Shown here: piece by piece, positions 1 to 7,879 of the stretch
Position numbering within the stretch: the stretch's first letter is position 1
How the letters are laid out: every line of letters starts with the position of its first letter
Translations under genes and position numbers: made by a program
Notes under the pieces: model-generated
Databases searched by the model: none
Seen by the model: only the letters and a program-made list of their open reading frames with translations
Told to the model about the DNA's origin: nothing
NCBI GenBank assembly: GCA_963819975.1
Contig: CAWFYE010000004.1
Coordinates: forward strand, 186,001-250,000
Reading direction: 5' to 3'
DNA: 64,000 nt
Source of the DNA: Palsa-1392 sp963819975
GTDB taxonomy: Bacteria; Verrucomicrobiota; Verrucomicrobiia; Chthoniobacterales; UBA10450

Positions 1-69
1 TTTCACATCGAGGAGATTAACAACAGCGAGGGAATGGGCAAAACGAGGCCATCCTTGAATTTTGGGAAA

Positions 70-1020
70 TCACGTCCGCGCATCCCGAACGGTCGAAGTC
101 GACAAACGCCCCGCCGCGGCAAATTCCGGAAATTCTTCTGGGTGCAGGATTCCAGTCAGGATTTCGAGGCTATCGACAACCCGCGGGCCAGGGCGGGCGA
201 AGTAGGCGCTGGCGTTTACCAGATGGATCTCGCCTCTCTGCGCGGCGGGCAGGGTGTCGAAGCCGGGGAAGTTTCTCAGGAGATCGTAGTCGCGTTGGGC
301 GCGATCGATGTCGTAGCCGCAGAGGGCGAGAACGATGATCTCCGGGGCCGCGTCGAGGACTTGTTGCCATTCGATCTGCGCCGAGGGCTGATGTTTCCGG
401 CCCAACGGATCGTGGCCGCCTGCGATCTCGACCAGCTCCGGTCCCCAGTGCCCAGAGCAAAATGGCGGGTCGACCCATTCCATCAGGAAACAGCGCGGCC
501 GATGCTCAATTTGGGCCGCTCGCTCCCGCACCGCTTCGACGCGAGCCGACAAGCTCGCCACGACTTCCTCGGCACGCTGGGACACACCGCACGCTTCGCC
601 GACGCGGCGGATGTCGTTGAAAATATCGGCGAGACTGGAGGGCTCGAGGCTCACGATCTGGGGCGGACCGGGCAGAGTCTCGGCCAACTGCACCACCGTC
701 CCGTAGCCGACGGCGCAGACGTCACACAGCTTTTGGGTCAGGATCATGTCCGGTCGCAGTTCGCGCAAGAGCGGCTCGTCGATGGTGTAGATGGTGCCGT
801 TCTCGCGCAGAGCGCGCCGGACCCATTCGTCCACTTCTTTGCTCGTCAGGCCAGCGCCGTGAGCCGGGCAATGCGTAACGCGAGGACGGGTGTTGGCTTC
901 GTCCGGGAAATCGCATTCGTGCGACACGCCGACCACGTTGTCAATTAAGCCGAGCGCGGCGGCGATCTCAGTCGCCGCGGGCAGGAGGGAAACGATTCGT
1001 CGGGTTTGGCGGTGCTGCAT
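70..1020 (-). CDS. cobalamin-binding-type periplasmic substrate-binding protein (BtuF-like)
   Basis: About 316 residues. It opens with RRIVSLLPAATEIAAALG, the typical first strand and helix of the BtuF/FecB-type binding fold, followed by VGVSHECDFP and later DMILTQKLCDVCAVGY, as in cobalamin-binding ABC transporter proteins. The C-terminal half has the APEIIVLALCGYD and HLVNASAYFARPGPRVVDSLEIL segments of the second lobe. I start it at the ATG giving MQHRQTR because an upstream in-frame ATG adds 50 residues without family character. No clear signal peptide follows this start, as in several cytoplasm-predicted members of this family. No permease or ATPase gene is next to it here, so the partner transporter is unknown. 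The role in vitamin B12 uptake is inferred from family only. Confidence 0.8.
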   Translation of the reverse strand: MQHRQTRRIVSLLPAATEIAAALGLIDNVVGVSHECDFPDEANTRPRVTHCPAHGAGLTSKEVDEWVRRALRENGTIYTIDEPLLRELRPDMILTQKLCDVCAVGYGTVVQLAETLPGPPQIVSLEPSSLADIFNDIRRVGEACGVSQRAEEVVASLSARVEAVRERAAQIEHRPRCFLMEWVDPPFCSGHWGPELVEIAGGHDPLGRKHQPSAQIEWQQVLDAAPEIIVLALCGYDIDRAQRDYDLLRNFPGFDTLPAAQRGEIHLVNASAYFARPGPRVVDSLEILTGILHPEEFPEFAAAGRLSTSTVRDART

Positions 1021-1233
1021 GAAGGACGCGGTCAATCTGAAATCTCGGGCCGAGATGTAAAGGAAACACCGCTGGCGGGGAGAGCACCGCGCTGTCGGTG
1101 CCGGGGACGCCCGTGGCTTGCAATAAACGCCTCTCGGACATTTGCGGAAGCAACGGCGCACTTCCCTCAAATGTGGGCGTATGACGCCTCATCAGGGATT
1201 GACGCGAAGTTCCTCACCCGGTAAAACCGGCGA

Positions 1234-2073
1234 ATGGGCACGATCCAAGTCAATCGCGGCGAAACGAAACTCGGTGTTTTTTCAGAAGAAGAAATTCGGG
1301 AGGGCCTAAGCAACGGGCGCTTTCTTCCGACCGATCTTTTCTGGCGTGAAGGGATGCCGACATGGCTGCCGCTCGCCCAATTTTCCGCGGCTGAGAGCGC
1401 GGCACCCGGTGCTGCCGCTGCTATTCCCAGCGTTGCCATTGTCGCGCAGAGCGGTCTCCCGTGGGATCGCCGTCAGGAGCTCGGTTTCTTCGTGGCCTTC
1501 TTTGAAACGCTTAAGCTCGTTCTGCTCAATCCGAGCGTCGCATTTGCAAATATGAAGCCGGAAGGCGGCTTGGTGGATCCACTGATCTACGCTGTGATCG
1601 GCGGAAGCCTGGGCTGGGTCTTCTACTTTATCTTCAGCCTCTTCATTGGATCACTTGGGGCGCTGGGCGATCACAATGCGCTTGGCGGTTTGCTTGGATT
1701 TGGGTTCGGCGGCATTTTCGCGCTGATTTTTTTTCCGATCTTTCTCACGCTCGGGCTCTTCATCGGTGCGGGGATCGTGCATCTCTGCCTGATGCTGGTG
1801 GGCGGGGCGAAACGGAGCTATGAGACGACGCTGCGCGTTCTTTGTTATTCGGTCGGCTCGACTTATCCGCTCATGATCGTGCCGGCATGCGGCGGGGCGA
1901 TTGCTGGCATTTGGTGCCTGGTGGTGGAGTGCGTCGGTCTCGCCAAAGCACACGAAACCACTACGGGCAAAGCGGTCCTGGCGGTCTTTCTGCCAATCAT
2001 TGTTTGCTGCGGCGGCGGGTTCCTGCTGGCGGTGATGTTTGGAACTATCGGAGCGCTCACTGGCCATCATTAA
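1234..2073 (+). CDS. GYF_2 plus YIP1-type membrane protein
   Basis: 279 residues in two parts. Residues 1-50 match the GYF_2 pattern (GVFSEEEIREGLSNGRF, DLFWREGMPTWLPL), a small peptide-binding module. Residues about 85-279 carry four or five hydrophobic segments of a YIP1-like domain, with FFETLKLVLLNPSVAFANM at the start and a conserved VGGAKRSYETTLRVLCYS loop. GYF plus YIP1 or RDD combinations are common in Verrucomicrobia and Planctomycetes, and their function is unknown. The DUF2752 gene follows 12 bp downstream in the same direction, so the two are probably co-transcribed. Confidence 0.75.
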   Translation: MGTIQVNRGETKLGVFSEEEIREGLSNGRFLPTDLFWREGMPTWLPLAQFSAAESAAPGAAAAIPSVAIVAQSGLPWDRRQELGFFVAFFETLKLVLLNPSVAFANMKPEGGLVDPLIYAVIGGSLGWVFYFIFSLFIGSLGALGDHNALGGLLGFGFGGIFALIFFPIFLTLGLFIGAGIVHLCLMLVGGAKRSYETTLRVLCYSVGSTYPLMIVPACGGAIAGIWCLVVECVGLAKAHETTTGKAVLAVFLPIIVCCGGGFLLAVMFGTIGALTGHH

Positions 2074-2085
2074 ACGATCGGAACG

Positions 2086-2502
2086 ATGCAGCTTTGCCGC
2101 CGTTCACTTGGGCCCCGGGAGGTTGATCATGAATTGCTCTGGCTCCTTGTTTCGTTAGGCTCGTTTAGCCTCGCCGCTCTTTGGTTCGCCGCCCGACTGC
2201 CGACACCGCAGTGCGCCTTTCATTCGTTTACCGGCCTGCCCTGCCCCACTTGCGGCGCAACCCGCGCCGCCTGGCAATTTCTCCATGGCCACTTCGCCGC
2301 TTCCTTCTTTTACAATCCCCTCGTTTTCCTCGCTCTCTGCGTTGTTCTCATCTTTGATCTCTATGCTGTCGCCGTGCTCGCGGGCGGCGCGCCCCGCTTC
2401 TGTTTCACAAACTTCTCCGGCGCGCAAAAGCTGCTCCTCCGCAGCCTGGCCATCGGTCTTTTCCTCGGCAATTGGCTCTACCTATTAACCACTCACTCCT
2501 AA
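2086..2502 (+). CDS. DUF2752 membrane protein
   Basis: 138 residues with three predicted membrane segments. The DUF2752 signature is present as CAFHSFTGLPCPTCGATRA: a CPxCGxTRA motif between the first and second helices. The start at 2086 is 12 bp after the YIP1 gene stop. An internal start a few codons later is possible because the first 12 residues are not hydrophobic. The family is small, integral and of unknown function. It is likely in an operon with the upstream YIP1 gene. Confidence 0.72.
   Translation: MQLCRRSLGPREVDHELLWLLVSLGSFSLAALWFAARLPTPQCAFHSFTGLPCPTCGATRAAWQFLHGHFAASFFYNPLVFLALCVVLIFDLYAVAVLAGGAPRFCFTNFSGAQKLLLRSLAIGLFLGNWLYLLTTHS
2152..2160 (+). repeat. TCGTTAGGC dispersed 9-mer (first of 14 sites)
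   Basis: Sites found by eye, on either strand: 2152, 6295, 12282, 14041, 14364, 19574, 21986, 24831, 50472, 55743, 56743, 59052, 61204 and 62819 (start positions, 9 bp each). From base composition about 0.5 would be expected in 64 kb. Minus-strand genes ending at 14044, 24834, 50475 and 59055 use the TAA inside GCC-TAA-CGA as their stop codon. No site lies between 24840 and 50471. Confidence 0.8.
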
Positions 2503-2532
2503 CCTAATCGAAACCCGAGACTCACAATCCAA

Positions 2533-2895
2533 ATGCCTACTGAAGATAAGTGCTGCACCATCGCTCCTTACTTTCACGTGCCGGCAGATCAGGCGCAGGC
2601 CTTTCGCGCCCTTTGCGAACAATTCGTCGCCAAGGCAACTAACGAGGAAAAATGCCTCTACTACGGCTTTTCGTTTGATGGCGAAACGGCTCATTGCCGT
2701 GAAGGCTACTCCGACGCAGAAGCCGCCCTTGCCCATCTCGAGAACGTAGGCGACCTGCTCGACCAGGCATTTAAAATCGTCACCCTCGCCCGCCTGGAGA
2801 TTCATGGACCGGCGGAAGAGCTGGCCAAGCTGCGCGGGCCGCTCGCGGGATTGAACCCGCAATTCTTCATCCTGGAATATGGTTTCCGTCGTTAG
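2533..2895 (+). CDS. small conserved protein, possibly an antibiotic-biosynthesis-monooxygenase-like alpha/beta barrel
   Basis: 120 residues with no signal peptide. The layout is a strand (CTIAPYFHVP), a helix (AFRALCEQFVAKATNEE), a strand (CLYYGFSFDGETAHCREGYSDAEAALAHL) and a C-terminal FFILEYGFRR. This resembles the dimeric ferredoxin-like fold of ABM-type proteins, whose usual YxxxF...REGYxDAxA pattern can be followed here. The exact function cannot be told from sequence. It follows the DUF2752 gene after 30 bp on the same strand. Confidence 0.6.
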   Translation: MPTEDKCCTIAPYFHVPADQAQAFRALCEQFVAKATNEEKCLYYGFSFDGETAHCREGYSDAEAALAHLENVGDLLDQAFKIVTLARLEIHGPAEELAKLRGPLAGLNPQFFILEYGFRR

Positions 2896-2918
2896 CCGGC
2901 GGGATTTGTTCCGTTCAC

Positions 2919-3119
2919 CTAACGACCGGGATGTCCAATCGCGGCTCCCGCCGCGGCCGAGGCTCCGCTGCCGCTCACTTCATTCGCGTCCGTCACTCCG
3001 CTGCCTTCCCCGTGCACGCCGGAGGTGGTGGTGTGAATTTCCCTCTCACGCGCAGCGCAACTGGCCAGAACCAATCCAGTCAGCGTAATGAGACAAAGTT
3101 GTCGGATCGATCTTTTCAT
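2919..3119 (-). CDS. small lipoprotein
   Basis: 66 residues. The N-terminus MKRSIRQLCLITLTGLVLASC is a clear lipoprotein signal peptide with the lipobox LASC; Cys21 would be the lipidated residue. The mature part is short, low-complexity and rich in Gly, Ser and Ala (SGSGASAAAGAAIG), with no recognisable domain. Similar tiny lipoproteins of unknown role are frequent in this phylum. It is convergent with the gene ending at 2895. Confidence 0.62.
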   Translation of the reverse strand: MKRSIRQLCLITLTGLVLASCAAREREIHTTTSGVHGEGSGVTDANEVSGSGASAAAGAAIGHPGR

Positions 3120-3206
3120 CTCTACTGAATCGCCGCTCGACCACGATTGGGCCGCGCTCTCTGCCCAGTTTCTGGCAATCAGGCAGCCCGGGGTTTATCT
3201 TGCAAG

Positions 3207-3428
3207 GTGATCGAACAACGGGACTTGATCGTCTGGGGCGCATCGGCCTTTCTAGCATTTGGCATGGGCTGGAGCCGCTATGCGAAGAACAAAGCGCGCA
3301 ACGACCTCGTTCGGCAGCTCGCCGCGATGAAGCCAGAGCAGCGCAAGAAAATGCTCAGTCGCTACAACCCGAAAGTGGCGCTTGAACTCCGGCAGGAGTT
3401 GCTGGAGAAATTTCGAATCATGTGCTGA
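3207..3428 (+). CDS. small single-pass membrane protein of unknown function
   Basis: The likely product is about 73 residues beginning VIEQRDLIVWGASAFLAFGM (one membrane span), followed by a charged helix (NDLVRQLAAMKPEQRKKMLSRY) that looks like a genuine amphipathic or coiled segment. I prefer the GTG at 3207 because the 20 residues encoded upstream of it (from an ATG at 3147) look non-coding. The start is uncertain. No family recognised. Confidence 0.5.
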   Translation: MIEQRDLIVWGASAFLAFGMGWSRYAKNKARNDLVRQLAAMKPEQRKKMLSRYNPKVALELRQELLEKFRIMC

Positions 3429-3872
3429 AGTCCCTCCCCCGGGAAAGGGGCGTTTTGTAACAGAATCGTTACTCACCCGGCGTTGCGATCAAGGCTGCAT
3501 CGATCGAATAGGGCAACAGGAAAGGCCTTGAACTGTTGAGCGAACCAAATCCGCAGCCGACGATCGCCGACGATTTCCCCGCGGCGATCTCCCATCTTCG
3601 TCCGCGGCGCAACAAGCGCGGGCGACGATCCCGATTTTCCAAAGCATTTTCCTCGTCCGGCACCCACGATCGATCGGGGCCAGCCGGCTATTCCCTGATG
3701 CGCAACCGCCGGCTCATCATGGCTGCCCTGCGAGTCTGGGAATTGAAGAACGGGTTTCACAACCCGTCCTAGCCGCCGTCAGCACGGCGTTCCGTCCTCT
3801 GGCAGCGTTCGTACCCTGCTTCGAAGGAGAAATTGGTCTTGCCACCATGCCTGACAGGGCATTCAGTCCGCC
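3429..3872 (+). other. gene-poor gap with one hairpin
   Basis: I see no convincing gene in this 444-bp stretch. The open frames on either strand are Arg/Ser/Pro-rich and lack a family signature. The only structured element is a perfect hairpin at 3750-3767 (ACGGGTT, loop TCAC, AACCCGT). It is not followed by a T-run, so it is not a textbook terminator. Confidence 0.4.
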
Positions 3873-4160
3873 ATGATTAAATCAGCAACGTGGTGTGGAA
3901 TCGTCGCGGCGGGCCTCTTCGTGTTTGCCGGTGCGGCTCAGGCCGAGTCTCCCAAGAGTTACCAGGTGACCGGGCCCGTCCTGGAGGTGACTGACAGCAT
4001 GATCGCGGTGCAGAAAGGCAAAGATCGCTGGGAAATCGCCCGCGATCCAAAGACCAAGATGAACGGCGAAGTCAAGGTCGGAACCAAGGTGACAATCATG
4101 TACACGATGACGGCCACCGACGTGGAAGCGAAAGCCGACAAGGCGGAGAAGAAAAAGTAG
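3873..4160 (+). CDS. small exported protein
   Basis: 95 residues. The signal peptide ends near GAAQA-ESPKSY. The mature part alternates short strands (YQVTGPVLEVTDSMIAVQKG, RWEIARDP, VKVGTKVTIMYTMTATDVE) in a small OB-fold-like or KOW-like pattern, and ends in a Lys/Glu-rich tail (AKADKAEKKK). Proteins of this layout recur in Verrucomicrobia and Acidobacteria, but no function is known to me. It is transcribed alone. Confidence 0.65.
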   Translation: MIKSATWCGIVAAGLFVFAGAAQAESPKSYQVTGPVLEVTDSMIAVQKGKDRWEIARDPKTKMNGEVKVGTKVTIMYTMTATDVEAKADKAEKKK

Positions 4161-4245
4161 GCCGCCAGTCGAGACCGAATCCAGCGACAAAACAGACGCG
4201 CGCTTTTTCTTGCGGGCACCTGATTAATCGCTCTTAATCGCAGCG

Positions 4246-4674
4246 ATGCCGCCGGAAGATTCGAAACGCCCACTCGATCCGACGCCGATCGTGGGCGCGC
4301 CGACGGATATTTCTCCCCTCACCCACCGCGGGCCGAAACCTCCGCACGAACGGACTGCCGCCGAGGAAGCCGGCTCGGCGGATTGGGCGGCGATCGCGGC
4401 CAGCGCGCCGTTTCGGGAGCTGCTGCGGGCCAAGCGCCGCTTCATCATTCCGGCGATGGTGATCTCAATCCTTTATTACTTTGCTTTGCCGGTGCTGGTT
4501 GGCTGGTTCCCCGAACTGATGAAAAGGAAGGTCGGCGACGGCGCAAACCTCGCCTATCTCTTCGCTCTCTCGCAGTTCTTCATGGCCTGGATTGTCGCTG
4601 GCATATACGTGGCCAAAGCCGGCGCATGGGATAAGGCTGCGGCGCGGTTGCGAACCGAGTCTGGTGGAAAATGA
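4246..4674 (+). CDS. DUF485 family membrane protein, partner of the ActP-type symporter
   Basis: 142 residues: a Pro-rich cytosolic N-terminus, then the DUF485 core FRELLRAKRRFIIPAMVISI with a second span (LSQFFMAWIVAGIYVAKAG). DUF485 proteins (YjcH in E. coli) are encoded directly before acetate/monocarboxylate sodium symporters. Here the symporter start follows the stop by only 7 bp, so the two are almost certainly co-translated from one mRNA. Confidence 0.85.
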   Translation: MPPEDSKRPLDPTPIVGAPTDISPLTHRGPKPPHERTAAEEAGSADWAAIAASAPFRELLRAKRRFIIPAMVISILYYFALPVLVGWFPELMKRKVGDGANLAYLFALSQFFMAWIVAGIYVAKAGAWDKAAARLRTESGGK

Positions 4675-4681
4675 CAGGGCA

Positions 4682-6295
4682 ATGATCGCCGCCAGCACTA
4701 CAAATCCCACCGCGATTGCGATGTTCGTCGGCTTCGTTGCCGCCACCCTCGTTATCACCTTTTACAGCGCAAAAAAATCCTCCGGCTCCAGCGCATACTT
4801 TGCGGCCGGACGGCGCATTACCGGCTGGCAAAACGGCCTCGCCGTCGCCGGCGACTACATGAGCGCGGCCAGCTTCCTTGGCATCGCCGGCATGATTGCG
4901 CTCTCCGGTTACGACGGCTTCCTATATTCAGTCGGTTTCCTCGTCGCCTACCTCGTCGTCCTCCTCGTCGTGGCCGAGCCGCTCCGCAACGCTGGCAAAT
5001 ACACCATGGCCGACGTGCTCGCCTACCGATTGAAGCCGCGTCCCGTTCGTGCCCTCGCTGCGCTCAGCACGATTACAGTCAGCACCTTTTACATGATCGC
5101 GCAGATGGTCGGCGCTGGCAGCCTGGTCAAGGTCCTGCTCCCCGGCATCGGCTACAATCTCGCCGTCTGCGGCGTCGGCGTGCTCATGATTGTTTACGTC
5201 GTCTTCGGCGGCATGCTCGCCACCACCTGGGTGCAAATCGTCAAGGCTATCCTGCTCATGAGTGGCTCGGTCCTGCTCAGCGTTCTCGTGATGAGCCATT
5301 TTCATTTTAGCCTGAGCGAATTCTTCCACGCCCTAGCGAATATCTCTTTTCACGATAAATCCGGCGCAGAGGTGACGAAGGATTTCCTCACCCCGGGGAT
5401 GAAATTCAAGAATCCGCTCGACTTCATCTCGCTGAGCATGGCTCTCGTCTTCGGCACCGCCGGTTTGCCGCACATCCTCGTTCGTTTCTACACCGTGCCG
5501 GATGCCAAAACCGCTCGCTCTTCCGTCGTCTGGGCAATGGCCTTGATCGGCATCTTCTACATCATGACCACCTTCTTTGGGTTCGGCGCGGCCAGCGTGC
5601 TCGGACCCGATTTCATCACCAAAAACGGCGGCGGCAACATGGCCGCGCCGCAGCTCGCCCGCGCTCTCGGTGGCGACGTCTTCTTCGCTTTCATCAGCGC
5701 AGTCGCCTTCGCCACCATCCTCGCGGTCGTCGCCGGCCTAACGATCAGCGCCAGCACCAGCTTTGCGCACGACTTTTTCACCAACGTCATCCACCACGGC
5801 AAGGAACACCGACCCGGCGAAGAAGTGCGCGTCGCTCGCCTCACTGCTTTCGTGGTCGGCGCGGTCAGCATCGGCCTCGCCATCGCCCTCGGCCCGACCG
5901 CCAACGTCGCCTTCCTCGTCGGTCTCGCCTTCGCCGTCGCCGCCAGTGCCAATCTGCCAGCGATCGTCTTTTCGATCTTCTGGAAACGCTTCAACACCGC
6001 CGGCGCGGTCGCCAGTCTCATCGTCGGCCTCGCCGCCTCAATCGGCATCATCATCATTAGCCCGACGATCATGACGATCGATCCGCCGACCGTTGCGGCC
6101 AGCGCGCGTCATCTCATCCAGCATGCTCCCATCTTCCCGCTCGAGAATCCCGGCATTGTCAGCATCCCGTTAGGCTTCCTCGCCGCCATCCTCGGCACGC
6201 TCACGAGTCGCGAACCGGACGCTGAAGCGCGCTTCGACGAGCTGGTCGTCAGGGCGAATACCGGGCTGGGAGCGGAAAAGGCGTCGACCGAATAG
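4682..6295 (+). CDS. actP: sodium:solute symporter, acetate/monocarboxylate type (ActP-like)
   Basis: About 537 residues with 13 or so membrane spans. Family features include FYSAKKSSGSSAYFAAGRRI, NGLAVAGDYMSAASFLGIAG and GTAGLPHILVRFYTVPDAK, which are typical of the SSS transporter subfamily that takes up acetate and other short monocarboxylates with Na+. I start it at ATG 4682, just after the DUF485 stop, because the 30 residues encoded further upstream overlap that gene and are not hydrophobic. Substrate specificity (acetate, propionate, pyruvate) cannot be set from sequence. A TCGTTAGGC-type motif sits at its stop codon. Confidence 0.9.
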   Translation: MIAASTTNPTAIAMFVGFVAATLVITFYSAKKSSGSSAYFAAGRRITGWQNGLAVAGDYMSAASFLGIAGMIALSGYDGFLYSVGFLVAYLVVLLVVAEPLRNAGKYTMADVLAYRLKPRPVRALAALSTITVSTFYMIAQMVGAGSLVKVLLPGIGYNLAVCGVGVLMIVYVVFGGMLATTWVQIVKAILLMSGSVLLSVLVMSHFHFSLSEFFHALANISFHDKSGAEVTKDFLTPGMKFKNPLDFISLSMALVFGTAGLPHILVRFYTVPDAKTARSSVVWAMALIGIFYIMTTFFGFGAASVLGPDFITKNGGGNMAAPQLARALGGDVFFAFISAVAFATILAVVAGLTISASTSFAHDFFTNVIHHGKEHRPGEEVRVARLTAFVVGAVSIGLAIALGPTANVAFLVGLAFAVAASANLPAIVFSIFWKRFNTAGAVASLIVGLAASIGIIIISPTIMTIDPPTVAASARHLIQHAPIFPLENPGIVSIPLGFLAAILGTLTSREPDAEARFDELVVRANTGLGAEKASTE

Positions 6296-6500
6296 CCTAA
6301 CGAGTCCGACGCCGTCTGGGGTAGCGCACACGTCAGGTGTGCCAGCGACGGTGTTCCACCGGCGCGAACTTTCCCTGCCGCGACGCTTCGAGATAAATTC
6401 CTTACTCCTCGTCATCGGGCTGATGGATCTTCGCCCGATGGCACGCCCGTCGAGATTCAAGTCTCGACTGCCCCGGATCGCTCGTATTTAGATACGGCAA

Positions 6501-6827
6501 ATGTCAGTTACTAGAGATTCCTTATTCCTCATTTTTATGCTTGTTTCTGGCGGGATCGCGCAAGGGTTCCCGAGCGAAGAGCAGGTGCATTCTAATCTAC
6601 GTGTCGGCCTCACCGACGATGAAGTCGCTCGGCGATTGGGACAACCTAACAATGGTAGGATTGTACCATGTGTGGATTGTTCCTTCACCTATCTGCCGCC
6701 GCTCGGGAGCTTAACCATCCCTAAGAAAGGATACACTGGGGTGCGGATTTGGTTTACCGGTGGCAAAGTCAGCGCCTGGCACATTTACACTGGCAATCCT
6801 GGGACAACCTTCGCGGGTGATGCCTGA
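6501..6827 (+). CDS. small exported protein of SmpA/OmlA-like layout
   Basis: 108 residues. A hydrophobic N-terminal segment (LFLIFMLVSGGIAQG) is a probable signal peptide. It is followed by VGLTDDEVARRLGQPNNG, a helix-turn pattern recalling SmpA/OmlA (BamE-like) domains, and two Cys (CVDC) that could form a disulfide. The 205 bp upstream (6296-6500) contain only short inverted segments and no gene that I can support. Function unknown. Confidence 0.5.
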   Translation: MSVTRDSLFLIFMLVSGGIAQGFPSEEQVHSNLRVGLTDDEVARRLGQPNNGRIVPCVDCSFTYLPPLGSLTIPKKGYTGVRIWFTGGKVSAWHIYTGNPGTTFAGDA

Positions 6828-7029
6828 ATTTCCATTCGAGACGCAAAACCGAATCCGCGCCGTCTTCTACAGACCAATCCAACGTGAGTTAGCCGAAGCG
6901 ACGGATTAGAATTGCACCGACCGACCTTCCGGTCATCGGATTACCTACGCTGTGCCAACTTCCTTGAGCCGCAGATGAACCATCTCGACATGTCTTCGGC
7001 ATCCCGAATGGTTCTAACGCGACTACGCC

Positions 7030-7764
7030 ATGGAACAGGCGAGTAAAATCTCAAGAGCGAAGAAGCGGCGACCGGCCCGGCCCTCGAGAAGGCTGCTACT
7101 CCTGTTCATGGCACTGTTCTTGATCCCGGGGCTTCAAGTGGCAGTGGTCCGGTTCGTGAATCCGCCGCGGACGTTGCCGATGCTGCTCGAACAGGGCGGC
7201 TCGATATTCTCGCGCAAGGCGCATCCCCCGCTCCGCTATCAATGGATCGACCTCGAGCAGATGCCCGAGATGTTCTTGAAGCATCTCTGGATTTCGGAGG
7301 ATCAGCGGTTTTTCCAGCACGATGGGTTTGACTGGAAGGAAATCGACCAGGCGATGGAGAAAGCGGAGCGGACGGGGAAACCGGTGCGCGGGGCGTCGAC
7401 CATCACGAACCAGTGTGCGCGCTCGATCTTTCTCTGGCAGGGGCGTTCCTGGATCCGGAAGGGCTTGGAGTCATATTACACGATCTGGATGGAGGCGCTG
7501 CTGCCGAAACGGCGCATCCTGGAGCTCTACGCGAACGTGATCGAGATGGGGCGCGGGATTTACGGAGTGGAAGAGGCGTCGCAATATTATTTCGGAGTAA
7601 ATGCGCGTGGTCTGACGCGAAAGCAATCGGCCCTGCTGGCTGCGGTGTTGCCGAATCCTAAGCGCTGGAACCCCGCACACCCGGGCGCTGCGTTGCGGCG
7701 GCGTGAGCAGCGAATTCTCACGCGGGAACGGGAGGCGCGGTTTCCTGAGGGGTTGCTTCGGTGA
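7030..7764 (+). CDS. mtgA: monofunctional peptidoglycan glycosyltransferase
   Basis: 244 residues with one N-terminal membrane anchor (LLLLFMALFLIPGLQVAVV) and a GT51 transglycosylase domain. The conserved blocks are present in order: WISEDQRFFQHDGFDW (catalytic Glu within SEDQRF), GASTITNQCARSIFLW, and KRRILELYANVIEMGRGIYG, with QSALLAAVLPNP near the end. There is no transpeptidase domain, and the length fits MtgA. It polymerises lipid II into glycan strands at the outer face of the inner membrane. It is transcribed alone. Confidence 0.9.
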   Translation: MEQASKISRAKKRRPARPSRRLLLLFMALFLIPGLQVAVVRFVNPPRTLPMLLEQGGSIFSRKAHPPLRYQWIDLEQMPEMFLKHLWISEDQRFFQHDGFDWKEIDQAMEKAERTGKPVRGASTITNQCARSIFLWQGRSWIRKGLESYYTIWMEALLPKRRILELYANVIEMGRGIYGVEEASQYYFGVNARGLTRKQSALLAAVLPNPKRWNPAHPGAALRRREQRILTREREARFPEGLLR

Positions 7765-7860
7765 GTTTGTGAGTCGGACCAAGGATGCTGACTCTACATT
7801 TGAGGGCAAAACCGATCAGTCGCGCCTCAGGCTGCTGCCGCGACACCTACCATCGCGTTT

Positions 7861-7879
7861 CCCAGAGGGAGACGTCTAC
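7861..7879 (+). repeat. dispersed short repeat, copy A
   Basis: CCCAGAGGGAGACGTCTAC recurs as CCCAGAGGGAGGCGTCTAC at 19519-19537 (18 of 19 bases equal). Copy A overlaps the 3' end of the ABC-F gene by a few bases. Copy B lies just after the 3' end of the thiolase gene at 19542. Both sit at the downstream edge of a minus-strand gene, which suggests a small intergenic element of unknown role. Confidence 0.5.

Noticed and set aside
34..948. Long plus-strand reading frame opposite the cobalamin-binding gene
   Set aside because: It is antisense to a well-supported gene and its translation has no family features; long shadow frames are expected in GC-rich DNA.
1021..1233. Possible cobalamin riboswitch upstream of the BtuF-like gene
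   Set aside because: The minus strand has a GGGAA-like piece and GC-rich stems, but the conserved B12 box and the CTGCCCCCGCAACTG segment are not present in order.
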